A stretch of 64,000 nucleotides of DNA, taken from Aegilops tauschii subsp. strangulata. Its lineage: Eukaryota; Streptophyta; Magnoliopsida; Poales; Poaceae. Shown one piece after another: positions 1 to 10,126 of the stretch. The position numbers were made by a program, and so were the translations under genes. The notes beneath the pieces are model-generated. The model saw only the letters and a list, made by a program, of their open reading frames with translations, was not told where the DNA came from and searched no databases. Location: positions 373,781,054 through 373,845,053 of the forward strand of contig NC_053041.3 in the NCBI RefSeq assembly GCF_002575655.3. The letters run 5' to 3'. The first letter of the stretch is position 1; each line of letters starts with the position of its first letter.

Positions 1-742
1 TAGATGTAGAGGAATAACTTAGCTTGATGCACCCGGGGTAGTTTCCTGTCTCGTGAGGGCGCGCCTTCTGGCACCTGGTGAGGCCTCCTTATTGTTGACT
101 CAGGGGCTGTTGACCTCGGGAGGCGTCACAAAGCTGCAGAATTTGTTAGGACATCCGTCGAGTGCCTTATCCTTCCTTGCGCAAGCCCTCAGGCATGGGC
201 TAGTCATGGCCTAGTGCACCACGCCGTGGTACCCGTGGGGCACGAACTTAGGAGGGTGCGCCAATCACGAGCTCGATCGAGGGCGCCTCGCGAAGGTCAA
301 GGGAGCCAAAGCTCTGGCGCGTTGGGGCTTTGGCGAGGTGTGTCCGTGGTTTAGGCTAGCTCGGTGCACGCACACACCTGCCCAGCCCCCGCGCGAGGCG
401 CATGAGGGAGAGCGTCGGGCAACTGCCGTCCTCCCTGGCGCAAAACAAAGAGGCGAATGAAACAGTAGAGAAAAAGGGACTCAACCAAGCAATCGACAAA
501 TGCCAGAACTCCAAATTTCACTAAAAGGTTGCAAACCAACTATAGAAAGCAAATGAACAGCCGCGTCCGGCACCTAGTCTAGTCTTCTCACCAGCGCGGA
601 GCTAAGTGCTACCGCTAGGACATGGGAGGGAGCCCCCGAGGCCTGAGGGCGGCACTCCGGAGACTCCGGGGCATGTACAGCCCCACTCATTATTACGTGA
701 GAGTGTCACGAGCAGAGATCTTCACACGCACTGGGCCTTGCT
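1..742 (-). other. E2 3' noncoding segment between integrase and the unseen 3' LTR
   Basis: There is no coding segment of note here. The stretch is GC-rich and follows the integrase stop on the minus strand, where Tat-type elements usually carry a long untranslated region. I see no resemblance to the E2 LTR at 24193-25080, so the 3' LTR should begin left of position 1. Confidence 0.6.
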
Positions 743-1860
743 TCATGGGTAGAACTTCCGGAGGTGCTGGATGTTCCAGGCGTTCTGGATGGGGATCCCG
801 TCCTGCGTCTCCAGGCGCACGGTGCCAGGCCTGGAGACGCGGGCAATCCTAAACGGGCCCTTCCACATGGGTGAGAGCTTATGCAGCCCTTCCCCGGAGA
901 GCACCCGCCTCAGGATGAGGTCACCCACCTCGAGCGTCCTGGAGCGGACGCTGCGGCAATGGTACCGCCGTAGCGCCTGCTGGTACCTTGCCGCTCGGAG
1001 CGAGGCTTGGCGGCGGCGTTCCTCCCCCAGCACGAGGTCCATCCGCCGCATGGCGTCCTGACGTGCCTCGTCAAACGCCAAGACCCTGGCAGAGCGATGC
1101 CTGACCTCGTGAGGGCGAACCGCTTCGGCTCCGTAGACGAGGAAGAATGGGGTCTCACTTGTTGGCTTGGTGGCGGTGGCGCGGATGGACAACAGCACGG
1201 ACTGTAGCTCGTCATGCCAGCCCCTGCCACAGGCCTCGAGCTTCTTCTTGAAGGTCCTTGTCTTGAGGCCTCTCAAGACCACCGCGTTGGCGCGCTCAGC
1301 TTGGCCGTTGCTTCTGGGGTGTGCCACTGAGGCATAGCATATCTGCGTTCCAAGATTGGCACAATATGTTTTGAAGAGATTGCTAGTAAACTGCGAGCCG
1401 TTGTCAGTGATGATGTGATTAGGGACTCTGAAACGGCTCACTAGGCCCTTGATGAACTTGACTGCGGAGCCAGCTGGGATGGTGCGGACGGCTTCCACCT
1501 CCGTCCACTTTGTGAACTTGTCGATGGCGACGTAGAGGTAGCGGTAGCCCCCGGGCGCTCGAGGGAACGGGCCCAGGATATCCAGCCCACAGACCGCGAA
1601 TGGCCACGAGAATGGGATAGTCTATAGGCCCTGAGCAGGCTGGTGGATTTGCTTGGCATGGAACTGGCAGGCCTCGCATGATCTCACCAGCTTGGTTGCA
1701 TCGTTGAGTGTCGTGGGCCAGTAGAATCCGCTGCGGAACGCCTTGCCCACCAGGGTGCACGACGACGAGTGATGCCTACAATCTCCGCCGTGTATGTAGG
1801 CTAGCAGTTCACATCCCTGCTCCCTGGAGATGCATCGCAAGGAAACATCGTTCGGTTGTT
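743..1860 (-). pseudogene. E2 integrase (zinc-binding, catalytic core, C-terminal domain), broken
   Basis: Integrase joins retrotransposon cDNA to target DNA. Read on the minus strand from about 1840, an HHCC-type zinc-binding segment comes first (ending CEACQFHAK, ~1650-1680). It is followed by the catalytic core with LDILGP (first Asp, ~1575), TDNGSQF (second Asp, ~1400) and NGQAERAN (Glu, ~1295), so the D-D-E triad is present. The C-terminal part contains LSPMWKGPFRI, typical of gypsy integrases, and ends in HLRKFYP at 743-766. An in-frame stop near 1622 separates the zinc finger from the core, so no full-length integrase can be made from this copy. Confidence 0.88.
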
Positions 1861-1861
1861 T

Positions 1862-2548
1862 TCAGTATAGCTCACCATCCCGGATGCAGTAGGCTCTAGC
1901 TTGCCGCGCCACGCGTTCCGCATCCTCCTCCTTCTCCGGCAGGGTCCCTTGCAGTAGGTACGCCTTGAATTCTTCGGTCAAACACCCCTCCTGAGGCTCG
2001 AGCGCGAGGAGCAGTCGCGCTCCTGAGGTCGGGCCGCAAGCGGGGGGCCCTGAGGTTGGTGCCGGGGGAAGCTCCTCCTGTGGCGGTGCCGACTCCGCAG
2101 CCGGAGGGGCCGCTGAAGGCTTGAAGAGTAGCTCCTCGAAGACGCCGGGTTCCTGTGGCTGACGCCTGGATGCCCTCTTGGCGCTAGCGTCTGCTTCCTT
2201 GTTTGTGCCGCGGGGCACATGCTGCAGTTCCAGGCCCAAGAATTGCTTTTCCATTTTGCGTACCTCCGCGAGGTACGCCTCCATGTGCTCGTCCTTCGGC
2301 TCGTACACCTTGTTGGAGAAGTTGAAAAGGAGCTGCGAGTCACCCCTGATGGTGAGGCGCTTCACCCCCAAGGCCGCTGCAGCCTTGAGGCCGGCGATCA
2401 ACCCTTCATATTCCGCGATGTTGTTGGAGACCTTCTCGCCCCGCTGGAAGCAGAGTTGCACAGCATAGTAGAGCTTGTCCTGGGTGGGCGAGAGAAGCAC
2501 GGCGCCAGCCTCCGCGCCGTGGCGCGCGAAAGCACCATCGAAGTACAT
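1862..2548 (-). pseudogene. E2 archaeal-type RNase H (aRNH) domain
   Basis: This second RNase H follows the RT-associated one and marks Tat-lineage gypsy elements. Visible active-site residues on the minus strand are the Asp in YFDGAF (~2540), the Glu in NIAEYEGL (~2410), the Asp in RGDSQLL (~2345) and the last Asp in NKEADASAKRA (~2190). A 228-residue open stretch covers the domain plus a Pro/Ala-rich linker towards the integrase zinc finger. A frameshift just upstream separates it from the RT reading frame. The domain itself looks intact, although the polyprotein is broken on both sides. Confidence 0.88.
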
Positions 2549-4388
2549 GACCTAGCCGTCTGGTGCTTCGCTTCCTGAAGAGAGAGAGACCGGTCCTCAC
2601 CTGCTTTGGGCCCTGGAGCGTCGGTCCACTCTGCCACGAACTCGGCGAGTGCGGCCCCCTTGATGACCCTGGTGGTGCTGAACTCTAGCTGGAATGCCTG
2701 CAGCTCGATGTTCCATTCGGCGACCCTCCCCGCAGCATTGGGGCTCCGGAGTACCCTCTCCAGCGGGTAAGCTGAGACAACCTTGATGGGGTGGCCTTGA
2801 AAGTAGTGGCGTAACTTGCGCGAGGCTACGAGGAGTGCGAGCAGAAGCTTCTGCGGCATGGGGTAGCATGCCTGCGCGTCTCGTAGTACCGTGCTGGCGA
2901 AGTACACCGGGTGCTTGACGAGGACGGGAGTGTTGGCGGGGTCCAAGATCTCCTGAGGCTGGGACGCCTCCTGAGGCCGGGGGACCTCAGGAGCTTGGTT
3001 GCCCATCGGGGCCACCGCTGTCTCGAGAGCGCCTTCTTGTGGGGCCTGGTCATCTGCTAGCACTGTTGTGGCTTCAGGGGCGCCGTCTCGGTGCCGCACC
3101 ATCCCAACCAACGGCGCAACATTGGTTGGCAGGCGCTTGGCCTGGCACTCCTCCCGGACGGCCACCAGCGCTGCGCTAGCGGAATGAGGCGTGGCGGCTA
3201 AGTAAAGCACCAGGGGCTCGAGGGGACGAGGCGCTACCATCACCGGTGGGCCAGTTAGGTATCTCTTGAGGTCTTGAAACGCCAAATCAGCCTCCGGGGT
3301 CTACTCAAACGGGCCCTTCTTCTTCATCGGCTTGAAGAACGGTAGGGCGCCCTCCCCCAGCTTGGAGATAAAGCGCCCCAGCGAGGTCACGCAGCCCGCG
3401 AGTTTTTGCATCTCCTTGAGAGTTTTTGCATCTTCTATTGCCTTGACCTTCTCCGGATTCGCCTCGATCCCCTTATGCGACGCGAGGAAACCCAGCAGCT
3501 TGCCGGAGGGGATGCTGAACACGCACTTCTCCGGGTTGAGCCGCAGGTCCACCTTGCGCAGGCTGGCGAAAGTCTCCTCTAGGTCCTGAATGAGGGTCCT
3601 TGCCTCCTGAGATTTTACCACAATGTCATCGATGTAGGCCTCAGCTTTCCTCCCGAGCTGTTGGCCAGAGCGATGTGCATCAGTCGTTGGAAGGTCGCCC
3701 CAGCATTGCGCAGCCCGAACGGCATGCAGGTGTAGCAGTACACCCCGCACGGGGTCAAGAAGGCCGTCTTCTTGACGTCCTGCACCGCCATCTTAATCTG
3801 CTGATAGCATAACAGGTCGCACTCGGCGGCGGATTCGATGATCTGGTCGATGCGCAGCAGCGGGAACGGGTCTTGAGGGCATTCTTTGTTGAGGTTGGTG
3901 AAGTCGACTCACATGCGTTCCTTCCCGCCTTTCTTGGGCACAACGATTGGGTTTGCCAGCCACTCCGGGTACCGCACCTCACGGATTACACCTGCTTCTT
4001 GTAGCTTGCGGGTTAACCGGATGATGAAGGACTGCTTCTCCGTGGACTGTTGTCATGCCTTCTGCTTTACCGGGCGCATGTTAGGGCATACCCTCAGGTG
4101 ATGCTCGATCTCTCCCCTTGGGACCCTAACCAGCTGCTTGGGCTCCTAGGCGAATACCTCCTTGTTCGCACGCGGGAAATTCACCAACTCCTTCTCCTGG
4201 TCCGGGACGAGGTCGGCACCTATGGTGAAGGTGGCCCCGTCCTCGTCTACTGGCACCTGCGTCGTCTTGGCCCGATCTTGCGTGAACAGCTGTTTCTTTC
4301 TAGCTGGCGCAGCCCCCTTAGCCCCAGGGGCAGCTCCATCGGCCGGGCGTGCTGCCGCTGCGGCACTGAAGGCGAGCTTGAGGGCCGT
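2549..4388 (-). pseudogene. E2 reverse transcriptase and RNase H, inactivated
   Basis: Reverse transcriptase copies element RNA to DNA. On the minus strand the order is linker, RT fingers (GGKERM, then VDFTNLNKECPQDPFPL), palm (CMPFGLRNAGATFQRLMHIAL), the YIDD box at 3625-3636, thumb, and the RT-linked RNase H (LVLYLAATPHSASAALV). Damage seen: an Arg-to-stop change at ~3909-3911, a single-base frameshift near 3675, a Trp-to-stop change at 3301-3303, and a short deletion at ~3796-3817 where ECDLL runs straight into QQIKM. The last removes the motif A aspartate that gypsy RTs normally carry between those two blocks. The 4388 end is the E3 insertion point, not a natural end. Confidence 0.9.
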
Positions 4389-4859
4389 TGACCGAGTCCT
4401 AGATTAAGGGGTCCTCGGGCGTCCGGGCTATGTGACATGGGCCGGACTGATGGGCCATGAAGATACAAGACAGAAGACTTCCTCCCGTGTCCGGATGGGA
4501 CTCTCCTTTCGGTGGATGGCAAGTTTGGCGTTCGGATATGAAGATTCCTTCCTCTGCAAACCGACTCTGTACAACCCTTGGCCCCTCCGATGTCTATATA
4601 AATCGGAGGGTTTAGTCCGTAGAGGCAATCACAATCATACAGGCTAGACATCTAGGGTTTAGCCATTACGATCTCGTGGTAGATCAAGTCTTGTAATCCT
4701 CATATTCATCAAGATCAATCAAGCAGGAAGTAGGGTATTACCTCCATCGAGAGGGCCCGAACCTGGGTAAACATCGTGTCCCCCGTTTCCTGTTACCATC
4801 GACCTTAGACGCACAGTTCGGGACCCCCTACCCGAGATCCGCCGGTTTTGACACCGACA
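4389..4859 (+). repeat. E3 5' LTR
   Basis: It starts TGACCGAGTCC and ends TTTTGACACCGACA. It matches 22829-23299 along its whole length. A TATA box (CTATATAAA, 4594-4602) sits inside a perfect inverted repeat (see separate entry). Confidence 0.95.
4583..4610 (+). promoter_or_regulatory. E3 5' LTR TATA box inside a 9-bp inverted repeat
   Basis: Arms CCCTCCGAT (4583-4591) and ATCGGAGGG (4602-4610) are perfect inverted copies. The 10-base loop carries most of the TATA box CTATATAAA (4594-4602). In the 3' LTR the corresponding arms are CCCTCCGGT and ACCGGAGGG, again perfectly paired. The TATA call is by sequence only. Confidence 0.75.
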
Positions 4860-4860
4860 T

Positions 4861-4878
4861 TGGTGCTTTCATTGAGAG
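4861..4878 (+). other. E3 primer binding site
   Basis: TGGTGCTTTCATTGAGAG begins two bases after the 5' LTR end, where a tRNA primer should pair, and it starts TGG as the complement of a tRNA CCA end. I do not assign the tRNA. Confidence 0.6.
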
Positions 4879-4885
4879 TTCCGCT

Positions 4886-6942
4886 GTGTCGTCATCAGAA
4901 GGTTCGATGGCTCCATCAGTCATCTACAAGAATGCCGCCCTGGGGGAGGTTTTTCTCCTCGGCCAGATCTTCGTATTCGGCGGCTTCGCACTGCGGGCCA
5001 ACTCGCTTGGCCATCTAGAGCAGATCGACAGCTACGCCCCAGGTCACCAGATTAGTTTAGGAAATCTGGACTATGTCGCTGATATCCGAGGAGACTTGAT
5101 CTTCCAAGGATTCACGACCCCAACCTCCGTTATGGCCATAGATCCGGAGCGCATCGCCAGGTCCGAAGACGGGATACCTGAGCCCGCCGGACTATCTACA
5201 GCCACTAAGCCCAGTACGGGAGAGCCAGAGGAAGTAGTGTCGCTGGCAACCATCATGAAGCCAGACTCTTCTCCGGACACTAGCTCCGAACCCTCGGAGT
5301 CAGCATCGTGTGAGTTCGGCCAAGGAGTCTCCTTCCCGCTGTACTCCACGGACTCTCTTCTCCCTGGCCAAACCTCGCCTTTAAGCGAGGCTCTGGACTT
5401 GTTGCGATCCCTCATCATTACAGAGGAACAACGTCTGAGCTACGCCCAACCCGGACTAGGGGCTGAGAGCGGGGAATTTTACGTCCCACCCACCACCCAC
5501 TTCATAGCCACTGTCGAGGACTTAACTGACATGCTCGATTACGGCTCTGAAGACATCGACGGTATGGACGACGATGCCGGAGAAGGGCAGGCCCAAAACC
5601 CGCCGTTTACCGGACACTGGACGGCCACCTCTTCGTATGACGTGTACATGGTGGATACACCCAAAGAAGGTAACAGCGATAACGAAAAAGATCCAGTCGA
5701 GGATAAACCTCCTGAGATATAGCCAAAGCGCCGACGTCAGCGGCGCCGCTCTAAATCACGCTGTGGAAAGGACAGCAATACTGGCACGAGAGACAACAAC
5801 ACTCCGGATGACGCCGAAGATCAAGAAGACCCCGGCGAGCCAACCTCCGAACAGGACGATCCGGAAGATGGGCAGGTTAGCCCTGATGAACAGGCCGTAA
5901 ACGAAGACTCGGAGGATAGTAATTATCTTGCACTCTCCGAGCATGAGGTGAGCCTCGGCGACGAAGACTTTATCGTGCCCGAGGAACCCCTCGAGCAGGA
6001 GCGCTTTAAGCGCCGGCTAATAGTCACTTCAAGGAGCCTGAAAAAGAAGCAGCAGCAGCTTCAAGCTGATCAAGATCTACTCAACGACAGGTGGACTAAT
6101 GTCCTGGCAGCCGAGGAATCCGGCCTCGAGCGCCCAACCAAAAGTTACCCAAAGCGTAAACTGATACCTCAATTCAACGACGAGGCACTTGAGCCCGTAC
6201 CATCAGCGCGTAACGCGGCTGACCGACCACCACGTGGCCGGGACAAAACGGCAACTCAAGCCGAACACCAGCCCATACTACCTCGCCGTAAAGGTAGAGA
6301 CACAACAGCTCAGGGATAAACATATGACATGCGGCAGGACCTGGGAAATAGAGCAGGTCAGACCAGATCGATCTACGGATCGCGGGGGCGTGCCCCGGCG
6401 CACGACGACAGCTATCTAGCCGGACGTGACAAGCATAACCATGTCCAGGCAGAAAACCACAGACAGACTCCATCCAAGCTACGTCGCGACTTGGCCCGAT
6501 ATAGAGGCGCCGCACACCCCTCTGCTTCACTGATGAAGTAATGGAGCATGAATTCCCAGAAGGGTTTAAACTCGTGAATATCGAATCATATGATGGAACA
6601 ACAGATCCCGCGGTATGGATTGAGGACTTTCTCCTCCATATTCATATGGCCCGCGGTGATGATCTTCATGCCATCAAATACCTCCCGCTAAAGCTCAAGG
6701 GACCAGCTCGGTACTGGTTAAACAACCTGCCAGAAAACTCTATTGGTAGCTGGGAGGACTTGGAAGACGCCTTTCGTGACAACTTCCAAGGCACATACGT
6801 CCGACCTCCGGATGCCGATGACTTATGTCACATAGTTCAACAGCCCGGAGAGTCAGCCAGGAAATTCTGGACTAGGTTCCTAATTAAAACGCGCGTACAT
6901 AACTATGCACTCAAAATACCATGGGCAAAGACGGAGGCGTAA
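4886..6942 (+). pseudogene. E3 leader ORF and truncated gag
   Basis: Gag forms the particle that packages element RNA. A reading frame opens at 4886 (MSSSEGSMAPS), just after the PBS, and runs to a stop at 5720-5722. The same frame then continues with a basic stretch (PKRRRQRRRSKS), an acidic stretch and VPEEPLEQERFKRRL, stopping at 6317-6319. After a frame change, 6541-6942 encodes the core of a retrotransposon gag domain: SYDGTTDPAVWIEDFL, then KGPARYWLNNLP, then SWEDLEDAFRDNF. It breaks off soon after ESARKFWTRF. There is no zinc knuckle, protease or pol. The 3' truncation looks like an internal deletion that runs directly into noncoding DNA at ~6945. Confidence 0.85.
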
Positions 6943-7035
6943 CTCGATTGTGGTCCATAATATGGCTCGAACTTCCCTGGGCACACATACTTTCCCTTTT
7001 ATTTTTATCCTTTTCAGGTTTCTTTTCCATAGGCC

Positions 7036-8440
7036 TGATAACCCACAAGTATAGGGAATCGCAACAGTTTTCGAGGGTAGAGTATTCAACCCAAATTTAT
7101 TGATTCGACACAAGGGGAACCAAAGAATATTCTCAAGTATTAGCAGTTGAGTTGTCAATTCAACCACACCTGGATAACTTAGTATCTGCAGCAAAGTATT
7201 TAGTAGCAAAGTAATATGGAAATAACGGTAACGGTAGCAAAAGTAATATTTTTGGGTTCTGTAGTGATTGTAACAGTAGCAACGGAAAAGTAAATAAGCG
7301 AGGAACAATATGTGAAAAGCTCGTAGGCATTGGATCGGTGATGGAGAATTATGCCGGATGCGGTTCATCATGTAACAGTCATAACATAGGGTGACACAGA
7401 ACTAGCTCCAATTCATTAATGTAATGTAGGCATGTATTCCGAATATAGTCATACGTGCTTATGGAAAAGAACTTGCATGACATCTTTTGTCCTACCCTCC
7501 CGTGACAGCGGGATCCTAGCGGAAACCAAGGGATATTAAGGCCTCCTTTTAATAGAGTACCGGACCAAAGCATTAACACATAGTGAATACATGAACTCCT
7601 CAAACTACGGTCATCACCGGGAGTGGTCCCGATTATTGTCACTTCGGGGTTACCGGATCATAACACATAGTGGGTGATTATAGAGTTGCAAGATAGGATC
7701 AAGAACTCACATATATTCATGAAAACATAATAGGTTCAGATCTGAAATCATGGCACTCGGGCCCTAGTGACAAGCATTATGCGTAGCAAAGTCATAGCAA
7801 CATCAATCTCAGAACATAGTGGATACTAGGGATCAAACCCTAACAAAACTAACTCGATTACATGATAAATCTCATCCAACCCATCACCGTCCAGCAAGCC
7901 TACGATGGAATTACTCACGCACGGCGGTGAGCATCATGAAATTGGTGATGGAGGATGGTTGATGATGACGATGGCGACGGATTCCCCTCTCTGGAGCCCC
8001 GAACGGACTCCGGATCAGCCCTCCCGAGAGGTTTTAGGGCTTGGCGGCGGCTCCGTATCGTAAAACATGATGAATCCTTCTCTCTGATTTTTTTTCTCCC
8101 TGAACACGAATATATGGAGTTGGAGTTGAGGTCGGTGGAGCGTCAGGGGGCCCACGAGGCACGGGGCGCGCCCAGGGGGGCAGGTGTGCCCCCACCCTCG
8201 TGGACAGGTGGAAGCCCCCCTGACGTGGATTCTTCTTCCAGTATTTTTAATATTTTCCAAAAATAAGTTCCGTGGAGTTTCAGGTCATTACGAGAACTTT
8301 TGTTTCTGCACATAAATAACACCATGGTAATTCTGCTGAAAACAGCGTCAGTCCGGGTTAGTTCCATTCAAATCATGCAAGTTAGAGTCCAAAACAAGGG
8401 CAAAAGTGTTCGGAAAAGTAGATACAATGGAGACGTATCA
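7036..8440 (-). mobile_element. E5: solo LTR of an Athila-type element, minus orientation
   Basis: This 1405-bp unit starts TGATAACCCACAAGTATAGG and ends GGAGACGTATCA. It is flanked by a perfect 5-bp duplication AGGCC (7031-7035 and 8441-8445). No internal domain is present, so it is a solo LTR left by LTR-LTR recombination. Orientation follows from E10, whose coding strand is known and whose LTR begins and ends in the same way. E11 (53258-54665) is a second copy of this LTR family. Confidence 0.92.
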
Positions 8441-8445
8441 AGGCC

Positions 8446-9518
8446 CCTCACGACGGCCTGATCATCGATCCTTTCGAAGGATGGATATACCAAGGCGGCA
8501 AGTAACATAGACGTGTGGGGGAATCTCTAGGTGGTCTTCTTGACGATCACTCTACCTGTTTTCAGGACCCGCATGCAGCTCCCCTTGGTCTCGGCATGTT
8601 AAACAGCCATGTTGCTTATCGCACTATTTGTACAAATACGCTTTGACGTATTAATCAAACTATAATGGAAACAGTTTGCGGCCCAGCTTATGTGGCACTG
8701 GCTTACTACTTCATTTTATTTCACTATTCTTATCGATTGCACCCGTACACTTTGGTACGCCCTAATTCGCCAGGGGCTTCATTGCGCTCCATACTACAGC
8801 AACAAAGTCCGAACACTTTTTAAGTATAGTTCGGCACCCCGAATTTAGCATTATATGCATCGGCTCTGAATCATGTCTTTGGTCAATAGTTGGGTTGCCC
8901 GGCTCCTGTGCTTAGTACCTTACATTCCGTTCTATCGGCTAGGGTAGTAAAGGGAGAACTACTGCGATTGTGTTTCTGGTTTATTCGGTAAACACCTTAG
9001 TAGAAAAGCCGAAAACTAACTGTCATGATGTGGCGAGAGCTGGTCAGCTATTCGGAGGTTAAAATCTCATGCGATTTTTTCCCGCATTATGCGACGGATC
9101 GGCCTTCACCCGATCAGGTGTCTACAGCACCCTAGTCCGGATTAACAAATACTAACTACTGGCTGCGCCTACATTCCTATTGTCAAACTCCTATGGCTAA
9201 GTGAGGGTGATAAAGCCACATAGTCTGATTGCCTGGTTCGTTGCGCTAAACACCTCCTTCAAGGACCAAACTCTTGGATCAAGAGTGTTTAGGTTCCAAC
9301 CCGAACATCCCCGTACTACCTACATGGGGGCTGAAGCCGACGACTGGCCAACTCTCAGATTTAATAAAACAGCCGCACAGGAGGCAAAAACAACAAGCAT
9401 TATATTACATATCGGCTTTGTTTCATAATACAGGACGGGATAACACGAATGTATTCATTCAAAGATAATGTCTTTTGCACACTGGCCCTCTACAATGTGG
9501 GATCCCTCCAGGACGTCA
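8446..9518 (+). other. E3 noncoding segment
   Basis: This part of E3 lies between the E5 solo LTR and the 3' end of the antisense gene. I see no conserved coding segment on either strand and no polymerase motif. It is where pol would lie in a complete relative. Confidence 0.6.
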
Positions 9519-10121
9519 TCAAAATACAGCTCGGGCGTGCGGTGCTCCTTGCCCGCGGTCAGTCGCGAGCTTGACGGCGTTCATCTTCGCCCACTGCACC
9601 TTGACACGGGCGAAGGCCATCCGTGCACCTTCGATGCAGACCGACCGCTTGATGGCATCAAGCCAAGGGCACGCATCGACCAGCCACTTCACGAGCCTGA
9701 AGTAGCTGCTGGGTATGGCTTCGGCAGGCCATAGATGGATTATCAAATCCTTCATGGCCAATTCGGCCACCCTATGTAGTTTGGTCAGCTGTTTCAGCTG
9801 ATCGCTAAAGGGCACCGGATGCTCTGGCGCAAGGTATTGCGACCAGAACAACTTCTCCGCTGAGCTCCCCTCTTCGGCTCGGAAGAACTCCACAGCATCA
9901 GCAACACTGTGCGGCAGATCCGCAAATGCTCCTGGAGAATTCCAAATCCGGGTCAGTAAGAGGTACCTTTTCTTCACAAATTTGCTCTGCATAATAAAGG
10001 CTTTACCCGCCGCGATTTTCCTGGCCTCCTGGATTTCCTGGAGGGCGCCCTGGGCTTCAACCCAGCCTCTTGGGCGCTTTGGTGGGCCTTAGCAAGATCG
10101 GACTCTTGGTCCGCAATCTTG
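9519..10121 (-). pseudogene. E3 antisense gene, 3' part (C-terminal domain)
   Basis: This is the continuation of the gene described at 19874-22268, cut off from it by E4. The open stretch from ~9992 to the stop at 9519 is an uninterrupted C-terminal helical domain (RRYLLLTRIWNSPGAF-like start, then DLPHSVADAVEFFR, then YFRLVKWLVDACPWLDAIKR). Upstream of it (9993-10121) lies coiled-coil sequence with one frame break. Taking away E4 and one CGCTC duplication joins the coiled coil without changing frame (ESLER to KIADQESDL). The function is unknown; relatives are annotated as putative gypsy-type transposon proteins. Confidence 0.8.
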
Positions 10122-10126
10122 CGCTC

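Noticed and set aside
5733..5944. Second gene after the stop at 5720
   Set aside because: The downstream sequence stays in the same frame as 4886-5719 and reads as one protein with a premature stop.
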